Positions 45,986 through 54,225 of a stretch of DNA of 64,000 bases are shown here, piece after piece; position 1 is the stretch's first letter, and every line of letters starts with the position of its first letter. A program made the position numbers and the translations under genes. Source of the DNA: Clostridium sp. AM58-1XD (GTDB taxonomy: Bacteria > Bacillota > Clostridia > Lachnospirales > Lachnospiraceae); contig NZ_QSDR01000023.1 in the NCBI RefSeq assembly GCF_003464085.1, forward strand, positions 1-64,000, given 5' to 3'. Below the pieces are notes generated by a model that worked only from the letters and a program-made list of their open reading frames with translations, made no database searches and was not told the DNA's origin.

Positions 45986-46012
45986 GACTTTAATTGGACA
46001 GCTAATTATAAT
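45984..46012 (+). promoter_or_regulatory. Near-consensus sigma-A promoter of the TauT-type binding protein
   Basis: TTGACT (45984-45989) and perfect TATAAT (46007-46012) with a 17-bp spacer. A long 130-base AT-rich leader follows, containing the palindrome AATAAAT-TTAATTA-ATTTATT (46048-46068), a candidate repressor site. Confidence 0.82.
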
Positions 46013-46151
46013 TAAAATCAAGTTAGTTGCTCAACGGCTTTAAATATTAATAAATTTAATTAATTTATTATTTCCAAATTGATAAAAAGTATTAAGAAAT
46101 GTAAATCAAAGCCGAAGGGAAATGAAAAAATAAAAACAAGGAGGAAAACAA

Positions 46152-47264
46152 ATGAAGAAAAACCTGTTAGTGACAGCGATTGTTCTCGCATCAGCATTGG
46201 CTCTGGCAGCATGCGGCGGCGGAGGAAAATCAGAAGGCAGTTCCGGCGGGTCCGGCGAGGGAAAAGAAGGAAAGATGCAGATCACCCTGAGCCACCAGCC
46301 GTACAGCCACAGCCTTCCAAGCTATATTGCGGAAAAGGAAGGAATGTTCGAGGCTGCCGGACTGGAGACGAAGATGCTGATGTTTACATCTGGCCCGGCA
46401 CAGAACGAAGCCCTGGCAGCAGGGGAATGGGATGTGGGAGCCATGGGATCCCCGCCATCTATTATGGGAGGCGTTGCTCACAATCTCCATGTGATCGCAC
46501 TCTCTGCTCCTGATACAGAGGCTGTTACCATCTGGGCGCGTCCGGACAGCGATGTGGCACAGATCAGCGGAAAAGTGGACGGATATCCTGATATTTACGG
46601 TGATGCAGACAGCTGGAGAGGCAAGACGATCCTCTGTCCTACGTCTACAAGCGCCCACTTTACATTGATTGCAACGCTGGAAAAAATGGGCCTGACCGAT
46701 GAAGACGTGGAAATTATCAACATGGACGTGCCTCAGGCATTCACCGCATTCAAGGCGGGGCAGGCTGATATCGCGTGTCTGTGGGATCCGCAGGGATTCT
46801 CGGCAGCAGAAGAAGACTGGGTATGTATTTCTTCCGGCAAGGCCACGGGAGAAGTGATGCCTACCGTTGTGGTAGCTTCCGATAAGGCCATCAAAGAAAA
46901 ACCGGAAGAAGTGCTGGCATGGCTGGATATCTATTTACAGGCCAGTGAAAAGTACACGGACAAACTGGATGAACAGTCTCAGCTGCTCTACGATTTCGGC
47001 AAGGAAAACGGTCTGGAACTGGATCTGGAAATCGCAAAGAAGAGCGCGGAGAAACGTCCGCTTCCAACTCTGGATGAAGAAATCGAACTGTTCAAGGGCG
47101 AGTACGGCCAGAGAGAAGTAGACAAACAGATGGGCAAGGTTATTGACTTCTTCGTTTCCCAGGGAAAGATCGAAGAGGCTGACAAACAGGCTTTGATGGA
47201 CAATACGTTTATTGACGGACAGTTTATCGATAAGCTGGCTGAAAAGTACGGAAAAAATAAGTAA
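46152..47264 (+). CDS. NitT/TauT-type ABC transporter substrate-binding lipoprotein
   Basis: A 370-residue SsuA/TauA/NMT1-like binding protein. A lipoprotein signal (VLASALALAAC, lipobox LAAC), a Gly/Ser linker, then the SBP fold: SHQPYSHSLPSYIAEKEGMF, QNEALAAGEWDVGAMGSPPS, ILCPTSTSAHFTLIATLEKM and NMDVPQAFTAFKAGQADIAC. The family binds nitrate, sulfonates, taurine and some vitamin precursors, so the ligand is probably small and charged. AAGGAGG precedes the ATG. It is separated from its permeases by a 119-bp palindrome and a ROK gene, an unusual split. Confidence 0.88.
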   Translation: MKKNLLVTAIVLASALALAACGGGGKSEGSSGGSGEGKEGKMQITLSHQPYSHSLPSYIAEKEGMFEAAGLETKMLMFTSGPAQNEALAAGEWDVGAMGSPPSIMGGVAHNLHVIALSAPDTEAVTIWARPDSDVAQISGKVDGYPDIYGDADSWRGKTILCPTSTSAHFTLIATLEKMGLTDEDVEIINMDVPQAFTAFKAGQADIACLWDPQGFSAAEEDWVCISSGKATGEVMPTVVVASDKAIKEKPEEVLAWLDIYLQASEKYTDKLDEQSQLLYDFGKENGLELDLEIAKKSAEKRPLPTLDEEIELFKGEYGQREVDKQMGKVIDFFVSQGKIEEADKQALMDNTFIDGQFIDKLAEKYGKNK

Positions 47265-47340
47265 GCTATAAGAAGCAAGCGATTGCAGCAGATATTACTT
47301 AGATATTATTTAGAGCAGACATCGCGGTAAGATACATAAT

Positions 47341-47458
47341 AGGGTGTTGCGAAAAGGAATAAAGTATTGCCACTGATACCAGATGAAGTGACTTGTCCAC
47401 TGTCTGGAACGGAAACTGGTATCAGTGGCACAGCTAATTCGACTTTTTGCAACACCCT
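47341..47458 (+). repeat. 119-bp imperfect palindrome, copy 4
   Basis: Begins AGGGTGTTGCGAAAAGG and ends TTTTTGCAACACCCT. Arms GCCACTGATACCAGATG and ACTGGTATCAGTGGC are almost perfect. It follows the binding-protein gene and lies in the 337-bp gap before the converging ROK gene. Confidence 0.85.
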
Positions 47459-47483
47459 TTTTAAATACGGCCGACAAGCAATA

Positions 47484-47554
47484 ATAATGCCCCCGATACC
47501 AGATGAAGTGACTTTACGGCCGCTTTAAAACCCGTTCTGATATCGAGGGCATTG
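47484..47554. repeat. Shorter hairpin related to the 119-bp palindrome
   Basis: AATGCCCCCGATA (47486-47498) and TATCGAGGGCATT (47541-47553) form the stem. The left part, CCGATACCAGATGAAGTGACTT, repeats the core of copy 4, 25 bp upstream, but the GGGTGTTGCAAAA ends are missing. It probably arose as a partial copy and could end the ROK transcript. Confidence 0.6.
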
Positions 47555-47601
47555 TGTGATTTTTCTCAGTTACAACTCGTTCGCAGCCTTTTGATTTAAC
47601 C

Positions 47602-48813
47602 TCAGCTTCCACCGCTTTTAATCAGCAGCTCTTCGATGACAACGGCAGCAGCGCCGATATAGAGCCTCTCGCTGTTCAGCGGGCTTTTGGCGAACAGGGC
47701 GCTTTCAATTTCAGGATTAATTCCCTGAATTTCCTCTTTGAAAAGCTGAATGATCTCATCGCTTTCGAAGATATCTCCGTACAGAATGATCCGGTCGGGA
47801 GCCAGAATCTGGATCGCATTGTTGGTCGCTACGGCCAGAGCGTGGCAGGATTCCCTTAAATAAGACTGAAGGGTCGGATCCTGTACCTTCAGATAGTGGA
47901 GGATATTGTCTTTGGAAGGCGCTCCGTATTTTGCGGCTGCTTCCTTTAACAGGCTGCTGTTGCCTTTGGAAGTCAGATACAGAATCAGATTGATGATGCA
48001 CTCCAGGGAGATCTTCGTTTCCAGACAGCCTACATGACCGCATTTGCAGCGGATTCCGTATTGGGAGTCCACGTAATTGTGTCCCAGCTCGGAAGACCGG
48101 TAGTTGTGTCCCTTGAAAAGCGCTCCGTCAATTACAGAAGCGGAACCGACACCAGGTCCCCACTTGAGTATCAATGCGTTCCGGAAGGAGGAACTGTCGC
48201 AATAGAGAAGTTCCGCGCGCAGATAGGCGCATACATTACTTTCCACAAAAACAGGAAAGGGCAGCTCTTTTTCCAGCAGTTCCTTAAATGGAACGGGAGT
48301 ATCGAACAAGGTAAATGAATGGAGGCTGACTCCGTCCACGTGATTTACCGGTCCAAGGGTGGTGACACCTGCTCCCAGAATATCTGAGGGCGATATGTTG
48401 TTGATCCACAGCAGATGAATGCAGCGCTGTGCGATCGCCCTGAAAAAGTCCTTCGGTTCCTGCGGGGGAAGAAGAAAAGATTCAGCTGCTTTTACATCCC
48501 CGTGCAGATTGACAATCGAAAGCGTGATGCTGGATCCGTGAATGTCAATGGCCAGAATCAGCTTGTAATCGTAATTAATTGCGATAGGAGAGCGCTTCCT
48601 GCCGACTTTGGATGAAGAGGCCACGCTTTCCTGCTGCAGGATCAGCCCCTGCCTTAAAAAATCATTGCAGATTGTGGTTACGGTCGCCTGCGTCAGAGAC
48701 AGGCGGTCGGAGATCGTCGTCCTGGAAAGCGGCGTGTCCGAAAAGAGCAGGCGCAGAACACAGGAACGATTTGTGATTTTTACATTTTCTAAATTAAGAC
48801 CCTTAGGATACAT
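47602..48813 (-). CDS. ROK-family transcriptional repressor (paralogue 2)
   Basis: A 403-residue protein very like paralogue 1: NVKITNRSCVLRLLFSDTPL and SRTTISDRLSLTQATVTTIC (winged helix), ILAIDIHGSSITLSIVNLHG, VTTLGPVNHVDGVSLHSF and LILKWGPGVGSASVIDGALF. It keeps the ROK zinc motif as CKCGHVGCLE, unlike paralogue 1. AGGAGG precedes the ATG by four bases. Divergently placed from the permease operon, with an AT-rich palindrome over each promoter, it is the likely local repressor; the inducer is unknown. Confidence 0.88.
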   Translation of the reverse strand: MYPKGLNLENVKITNRSCVLRLLFSDTPLSRTTISDRLSLTQATVTTICNDFLRQGLILQQESVASSSKVGRKRSPIAINYDYKLILAIDIHGSSITLSIVNLHGDVKAAESFLLPPQEPKDFFRAIAQRCIHLLWINNISPSDILGAGVTTLGPVNHVDGVSLHSFTLFDTPVPFKELLEKELPFPVFVESNVCAYLRAELLYCDSSSFRNALILKWGPGVGSASVIDGALFKGHNYRSSELGHNYVDSQYGIRCKCGHVGCLETKISLECIINLILYLTSKGNSSLLKEAAAKYGAPSKDNILHYLKVQDPTLQSYLRESCHALAVATNNAIQILAPDRIILYGDIFESDEIIQLFKEEIQGINPEIESALFAKSPLNSERLYIGAAAVVIEELLIKSGGS

Positions 48814-48975
48814 AAGACCTCCTGAAAATAATAATTAATTCAAATAAATAATAAAATATTTCCATGTGAATATATATAAAGTCATTATAATATAAAGGAG
48901 CAATAAAAACAATAAAAGAAAGTAAAAACGTGATATTATACAAAATATTGTGGATTATTTTATAAAATATGACAA

Positions 48976-49030
48976 TTGATTTCAAAGAAAGACGTAACTA
49001 TAATATTAATTAATTAAATTAAATAACTAT
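48976..49030 (+). promoter_or_regulatory. Promoter of the permease-catabolic operon overlapped by an AT-rich palindrome
   Basis: TTGATT (48976-48981), 17-bp spacer, TATAAT (48999-49004). AATATTAATTAATTAAATTA and following AAATAACTATT start inside the -10 box and cover the expected start site, a position suited to repression. The remaining parts of 48814-49165 hold a second AT-rich block (48828-48850) by the ROK start and nothing else recognisable. Confidence 0.65.
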
Positions 49031-49165
49031 TACAGAGGACAGCAAAAAGCGCAAAAAAGAAATCCAGAACAAACGCTGAAATGGTTCGCGCATATAGAGG
49101 GGAGGAAATAAAAAACCATTTGCAGTAAAATGATTAACCTATAAACATTAAGGAGAGGTGGTATT

Positions 49166-49948
49166 TTGAAAAGCAAAAATGAAAAAACACAATTAGTATT
49201 GCTCAGCCTGCTGGGAATTGTCCTGTTCTTCGGTACATGGGAGATGTGCATTCAATGCGGGCTCGTTTCAGAACGAGTGATGTGTGCGCCGTCTACGGCG
49301 ATTAAGACATTTATAACAAAGCTGACCGTATCAAAACCGGATGGAGCGACTGTTATCGTCCATTTCCTTACAAGCCTGAAGCTTTCTCTGGCCGGATTCC
49401 TGACCGCGGTTATCATAGGAGTTCCGCTAGGGCTGTTTATGGGATACTTCCGGATCATGGATTCCCTTCTGACACCTTTATTTGAAATTGTCCGTCCGAT
49501 TCCTCCGATTGCATGGATCCCGATCGTAATCCTGACGCTTGGAATCGGCTTTCCGGCAAAAGTATTCATCATTTTTATTTCCGCATTCGTGCCCTGCGTC
49601 ATCAATTCCTATCTGGGAATCAAGCTGACGAACCAGACATTGATTAACGTGGCAAAGACCTTTGGGGCCAGCGAGTGGCAGATATTTACGAAGGTATGCG
49701 TTCCTTCTTCCATGTCCATGGTATTTGCAGGCGTCAGAATTTCCCTAGGCAATGCCTGGTCCACCCTGGTAGCGGCGGAAATGCTGGCTTCCACAAAGGG
49801 ACTTGGATATATGATTCAGATGGGACGTACGCTGATCCGTCCCGACATCATCGTAGTAGGTATGGCGACGATCGGATGTACAGGCGCTCTGATGGCCTGG
49901 ATTCTGGGACGTTTCGAAAAGAAAGTTGCACCATGGAGGTATAAATAA
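49166..49948 (+). CDS. NitT/TauT-type ABC transporter permease 1
   Basis: A 260-residue SsuC/TauC-type permease with about six transmembrane helices. The cytoplasmic coupling loop NVAKTFGASEWQIFTKVCVP and the family segments PLFEIVRPIPPIAWIPIVIL and SLGNAWSTLVAAEMLASTKG are clear. The start is TTG, with AGGAGAGGTGG upstream. Its stop overlaps the start of permease 2 by one base (TAATG). Together the two permeases would form a heterodimeric channel for the binding protein encoded at 46152. Confidence 0.9.
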   Translation: MKSKNEKTQLVLLSLLGIVLFFGTWEMCIQCGLVSERVMCAPSTAIKTFITKLTVSKPDGATVIVHFLTSLKLSLAGFLTAVIIGVPLGLFMGYFRIMDSLLTPLFEIVRPIPPIAWIPIVILTLGIGFPAKVFIIFISAFVPCVINSYLGIKLTNQTLINVAKTFGASEWQIFTKVCVPSSMSMVFAGVRISLGNAWSTLVAAEMLASTKGLGYMIQMGRTLIRPDIIVVGMATIGCTGALMAWILGRFEKKVAPWRYK

Positions 49949-50727
49949 TGGCAAAAACAGAAAGACAAAAACTATATATGTTCCTGCCGGTCGTATCCAT
50001 CGGAGCATTTCTCATCATCTGGATTGTCCTGGCGGGAAAGGAAGGATCGCTGCTTCCGACGCCTGTTGCTACGGCGGTAAAATTTGTAGATATTCTTTTT
50101 CATCCGATATCGAATGCAACGCTGATTGTACATATACTGGCCAGCCTGCGGAGAGTTATGATCGCTTTCGTGGCGGCCGTGATTACAGGCGTAGGCCTGG
50201 GCGTGGGCCTGGGCTGGAGCGCAAAGTTCAATGCAGTGTTTGGAACGATTTTTGAAATTCTCCGTCCGATTCCTCCGATTGCATGGATTCCGCTGGTGGT
50301 TATGTGGTTTGGCATAGGAGAAATGCCGAAAATCTTCATCGTATTTATCGGCTCCTTCATTCCGATCGTACTGAATACATGCTCCGGAATCAAGGATATC
50401 GATCCTCTTCTGATCAATGCGGGAAAGACGCTGGGAGCCAACAAGCGCCAGCTCCTGATGGAAATTGCACTGCCGGCAACGGTGCCTGCAATTCTCGCAG
50501 GTATCAAGACAGCCCTTTCCAGCGGCTGGATGTGCGTTGTAGCGGCGGAAATGATCGTGGCGAAGCAGGGCGTGGGATTCCTCATCGTCCGCGGCCAGGA
50601 ATCAGGAGATACGGCATTGATCGTCGTCTGCATGCTGGCGATCGGAGTTGTAAACAGCATATTGTCATTTACTCTAACAAAATTGGAAGGAGTGCTTTGT
50701 CCATGGCAGTTCTCAAAGACAAAATAA
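49948..50727 (+). CDS. NitT/TauT-type ABC transporter permease 2
   Basis: A 259-residue paralogue of permease 1, sharing FEILRPIPPIAWIPLVVMWF, the coupling loop NAGKTLGANKRQLLMEIALP and SSGWMCVVAAEMIVAKQGVG. Most members of this transporter group use one permease as a homodimer, so two unlike copies match the two unlike ATPases that follow. It overlaps the first ATPase gene by 25 bases, implying tight translational coupling. Confidence 0.9.
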   Translation: MAKTERQKLYMFLPVVSIGAFLIIWIVLAGKEGSLLPTPVATAVKFVDILFHPISNATLIVHILASLRRVMIAFVAAVITGVGLGVGLGWSAKFNAVFGTIFEILRPIPPIAWIPLVVMWFGIGEMPKIFIVFIGSFIPIVLNTCSGIKDIDPLLINAGKTLGANKRQLLMEIALPATVPAILAGIKTALSSGWMCVVAAEMIVAKQGVGFLIVRGQESGDTALIVVCMLAIGVVNSILSFTLTKLEGVLCPWQFSKTK

Positions 50728-51458
50728 AAATCAAGAATTTATCGAAAACCTTCTACCAGAAGGATAAGACGACTGAGGTCTTAAAAGACGTGACGATCGA
50801 TGTAAAAGAGAACGAATTCCTTGTTCTTTTAGGGCCTGGACAGTGCGGAAAGACGGTGCTTCTGAATATTATGGCCGGCCTGGAAAAACCGACGTCCGGA
50901 GCGATCGAGTTCGTAGACGGGAAGCCGAAAATGGGCGACTTGGGGATCGTATTCCAGCGGTATGCGCTGTTTCCGTGGAAAACCGTTATGGGAAATGTGG
51001 AGATGAACCAGAAGCTAAAAGGCGTGAACAAGGAAATAAGGCGTAAAAACGCTCAGAAATATATCGACCTCGTAGGACTTCAGGGATTTGAAAAGTCCAT
51101 ACCAAAACAGCTTTCCGGCGGCATGAAGCAGAGAGTGGGGATCGCAAGAGCGTATGCCAGCGAATCGGATATCATGCTTTTGGACGAGCCGTTCGGCGCT
51201 TTGGATGCCCAGACGAGGTATTCCATGGAAGACGAGATATTAAAAATATGGGAAAAGGACAAGCGTACCGTAATATTTGTCACCAACAATGTAGAGGAAG
51301 CAATTTACCTGGGCGACAGAATCATCCTGCTGGGAGGTCATCCGACCGGTGTGAAAAAGGAATACGTTCCGGATCTGCCGAGGCCGCGAAATTATACGGA
51401 TGACGCGTTCCTCAAGCTGAGAAACGAAATCGTAGCCAATACGGACCTGGCACTATAG
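50703..51458 (+). CDS. NitT/TauT-type ABC ATPase 1 (normal signature, no H-loop His)
   Basis: A 251-residue SsuB/TauB-type ATPase: Walker A GPGQCGKT (44-51), Q-loop VFQRYALFPW, signature LSGGM (137-141), Walker B IMLLDEPFGALD. The H-loop, normally VTHDVEEA, reads VTNNVEEA, so the switch His is Asn195. In a heterodimer this defect falls in the same ATP site as the degenerate signature of ATPase 2. The ATG at 50703 with AAGGAG upstream is the start; the reading frame is open further 5' but only in the permease gene's shadow. Confidence 0.9.
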   Translation: MAVLKDKIKIKNLSKTFYQKDKTTEVLKDVTIDVKENEFLVLLGPGQCGKTVLLNIMAGLEKPTSGAIEFVDGKPKMGDLGIVFQRYALFPWKTVMGNVEMNQKLKGVNKEIRRKNAQKYIDLVGLQGFEKSIPKQLSGGMKQRVGIARAYASESDIMLLDEPFGALDAQTRYSMEDEILKIWEKDKRTVIFVTNNVEEAIYLGDRIILLGGHPTGVKKEYVPDLPRPRNYTDDAFLKLRNEIVANTDLAL

Positions 51459-51468
51459 GAGGGCGATT

Positions 51469-52212
51469 ATGAGTGAAGATGTAAAAGTAAAAGTCAGAGG
51501 TCTGACGAAGTGCTTCGGCGATCTGAAGGTTCTCGACGATATATCGTTTGATATAAAAAAAGGTGATTTTGTATGTATTGTAGGGCCAACCGGCTGTGGT
51601 AAAACCACGTTTCTGAACCTTCTCGTAAAGCTTCTGGAACCCACGAAAGGCGATATCCTGATAGACGGAGAACCGGCAGATCCGAAAAAGCACAACCTGT
51701 CTTTCGTGTTCCAGGAACCATCCGCATTTCCCTGGCTAACAGTGGAAGAAAACATCAGATACGGTCTGGAGACAAAGGGCTGCAGCGCCTCCCTGATCAA
51801 AGAGAGAACAGACGAAATTCTGGGACTGCTGGGGCTGGAAAAATTCAGAAAATCGTATCCTCACGAGCTGAGTACGTCAACAGAGCAGAGAATCGTAATC
51901 GGAAGGAGCTTTGCTCTTCATCCGGACCTGCTTTTGATGGATGAGCCTTATGGACAGATGGATATTAAAATGAGATATTACCTGGAAGACGAGGTAATCA
52001 AGCTCTGGAAAGCGACGGAGAGCACGGTCATTTTCATCACCCATAACGTAGAAGAGGCGGTGTATCTGGCTGACAAATGTCTGATCCTGTCACAGAAGCC
52101 GACTACAATAAAGGAAGAGCTTAAAATTGATCTGCCGAGGCCGCGGGATATTTCATCCAAGGAATTCGTGGATCTGCGTGAGTATGTAACGTCACAGATT
52201 AAATGGTGGTAA
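51469..52212 (+). CDS. NitT/TauT-type ABC ATPase 2 (degenerate signature motif)
   Basis: A 247-residue ATPase with normal Walker A GPTGCGKTT (39-47), Q-loop VFQEPSAFPW, Walker B LLLMDEPYGQMD and H-loop ITHNVEEA (His192). The signature motif LSGGQ is replaced by LSTST (134-138). With ATPase 1 it would make one canonical site (its own Walker/His plus LSGGM of ATPase 1) and one defective site. AGGAGGG precedes the ATG, ten bases after the stop of ATPase 1. Confidence 0.9.
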   Translation: MSEDVKVKVRGLTKCFGDLKVLDDISFDIKKGDFVCIVGPTGCGKTTFLNLLVKLLEPTKGDILIDGEPADPKKHNLSFVFQEPSAFPWLTVEENIRYGLETKGCSASLIKERTDEILGLLGLEKFRKSYPHELSTSTEQRIVIGRSFALHPDLLLMDEPYGQMDIKMRYYLEDEVIKLWKATESTVIFITHNVEEAVYLADKCLILSQKPTTIKEELKIDLPRPRDISSKEFVDLREYVTSQIKWW

Positions 52213-52252
52213 AGGAATGAATAAACAGAGGTAGAAGAAAGGGGATACATTC

Positions 52253-53266
52253 ATGAAAGGGATTTATATTGAAGAGCCGGGAAAAATTGAAATTAAGGAA
52301 ATCGAGGAGCCGCAGGCAAAAGCGGGAGAGGCACTGATCGAAATCAAGTCTGTAGGAATATGCGGATCTGATGTGACGGCTTTAAAGGGGGCCAACCCGA
52401 CGATGACCTATCCGAGAATTATGGGCCATGAGGCAGCGGGCGTGATAAAGGAAATCGGAGAAAACGCCAAAGGCCTGAAGGCGGGCGACAAGGTTGCTCT
52501 GGAACCGTATTTCTACTGCGGCGAATGCTATGCATGCAGAAAAGGCATTTTCAATAACTGTGAGAACTTAAACGTGCTGGGCGTCAGAATGGAAGGCGCC
52601 ATGGCGGAGCGGGTGTCCCATCCTGTTAAATATTTACATAAGCTTCCTGATGACATGACATGGGAAGAGGCGGCAGCCGTGGAACCTCTGAGCATTTCCC
52701 TTCACGGAGTGCACAGGACGAACGTGAGAGGCGGAGAATTTGTTGCGATTTTCGGCGCAGGTACGATCGGCCTTCTGGCAGCTTTGTGCTGCAAGGCATA
52801 CGGCGCAAAACCGATCCTAATGGACGTAATGGATGAAAGGCTTGCATTTGCCAGGAAACAGGGCGTGGAATATACCATCAATCCTGCGAAAGAGGATGCG
52901 ATTGAAGCGATCCGTAATCTGACGGGAGGAGATATGGCCCCTGTCGTACTGGAATGCTCCGGTTCTCAGAAAGCGATTAACGATGCCATGGAAGTCGTAT
53001 CCAATTCCGGCCGAATCGGCCTTGTCGGATGGGCAAAGGGAGTGATTGACTTTAACCAGCCGAGAGTACTCAGAAAAGAGCTGAATATTTTCGGAAGCCG
53101 CTGCAGCTATAATGAGTTTCCGGAATGCATCGACATGATTTATAACAAGAGAGTGGATGTTATGCCGCTGATCGATGTACGCAATTCTATAGAAGATACT
53201 ATGCAGGGATTTAAGGATCTGATGGCGGCGCCTGAAAAGTATCTCAAGATTGTAGGTGTCTTCTAG
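52253..53266 (+). CDS. Zinc-dependent medium-chain alcohol dehydrogenase (polyol dehydrogenase-like)
   Basis: A 337-residue MDR enzyme. Catalytic zinc ligands lie in VGICGSDV and MGHEAAG; the structural zinc site is YCGECYACRKGIFNNC; the Rossmann motif is FGAGTIGLLAA. The group includes sorbitol, threonine and galactitol-phosphate dehydrogenases, so a polyol or sugar substrate is expected. It follows the transporter genes by 40 bases with GAAGAAAGGGG upstream and is probably an early oxidation step of the imported compound. Confidence 0.9.
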   Translation: MKGIYIEEPGKIEIKEIEEPQAKAGEALIEIKSVGICGSDVTALKGANPTMTYPRIMGHEAAGVIKEIGENAKGLKAGDKVALEPYFYCGECYACRKGIFNNCENLNVLGVRMEGAMAERVSHPVKYLHKLPDDMTWEEAAAVEPLSISLHGVHRTNVRGGEFVAIFGAGTIGLLAALCCKAYGAKPILMDVMDERLAFARKQGVEYTINPAKEDAIEAIRNLTGGDMAPVVLECSGSQKAINDAMEVVSNSGRIGLVGWAKGVIDFNQPRVLRKELNIFGSRCSYNEFPECIDMIYNKRVDVMPLIDVRNSIEDTMQGFKDLMAAPEKYLKIVGVF

Positions 53267-53267
53267 G

Positions 53268-54189
53268 ATGAGCAGAAAAAAAAGTGATTCCGCTTTTTCT
53301 TCTGGCTCTCATATGGGGCTGTTATTATGTGGCCAGCCAGAAGGCCGTCGGAAAGATGTCCGTATTTACGGTAGGAATCGTAATCCGTTTTATCACATTC
53401 CTTCTTCTGAGCGTCCTGATGACAAAGAGAAGGGAAATGAAAGATCTGCTCCATGTGGACGGCGTTCTTTTAAGGCTGCTTCTAATCGGCGTTCTCGGAT
53501 TTCTTCTGGATCTTACGGCCTTTGTAGGATTGACACTGTCACCGGCCGGAAGCGGAACCGCACTTTTAAAATGCGATATCCTGTTTGTCAATCTGATTTC
53601 CGTAATGATCTATAAACAGAAGTTCAGCCGCCGGGACTGGCTGTACACCCTCGTCATGCTGTTTGGAGTCCTGATGGTCATGGGAATCGATTTGACAACG
53701 TTTCGTCTGGACGATGCAGGCAATATCTTCTTTATTCTGAGCGCCCTGTTCGTATCCATCAATGCATTTGTCATCAAGAGCGTACAGCTGGATAAAAGAA
53801 ATCCTGTAAAGGATGACGTGGTGGCCTTTTACAACAATTTCGTGACCATGCTCCTGTTTACGGTCACATCCCTGATTATGGGAACGGCAGGACAGCTGAA
53901 ACTGATGTTTTCCGATGGCTTTCTGCTGAAAGCCCTGATCTGCGCAGGAATAGGCCAGACCCTCATTTACGTTGTCTACTATTATGATCTGAGGCGTTTT
54001 CCTGTATGGCTGGTCAAGGTATTTCTGCTGCTCATGCCGGTGGTAGCGACGTCCATTTCCTTTCTTCTCTTCGATGAAACGATGGGCGGAAAGCAGTATG
54101 CCGGAATGGCAGTCGTGCTGATGGGAGCGCTGGGAATCCTGATGGAACAGAAGAAAAAGGATGCAGGAGAACTGGAACATGCGATGTAA
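53268..54189 (+). CDS. DMT/EamA-family transporter (indel near start)
   Basis: About 306 residues with ten predicted transmembrane helices in two EamA halves (IPLFLLALIWGCYYVASQKAV; later KVFLLLMPVVATSISFLLFD, DETMGGKQYAGMAVVLMGAL). The natural start appears to be ATG 53268, one base after the previous stop, giving MSRKK, but an 8-A tract at 53276-53283 puts it out of frame with the rest. Seven or ten A would restore it; alternatively GTG 53284 is used. It may export a pathway end product or import a co-substrate. Confidence 0.82.
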
Positions 54190-54225
54190 CTTTGCGGGAA
54201 TGATTCCTGCGGAACTGGAGGAAGT

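Noticed and set aside
46079..46513. Plus-strand open frame rich in Arg overlapping the binding-protein gene
   Set aside because: It is an out-of-frame shadow; the lipoprotein frame has the ribosome site and signal peptide.
53566..54180. Minus-strand open frame of 204 codons opposite the DMT transporter
   Set aside because: Gln/His-rich shadow of transmembrane codons, no ribosome site.
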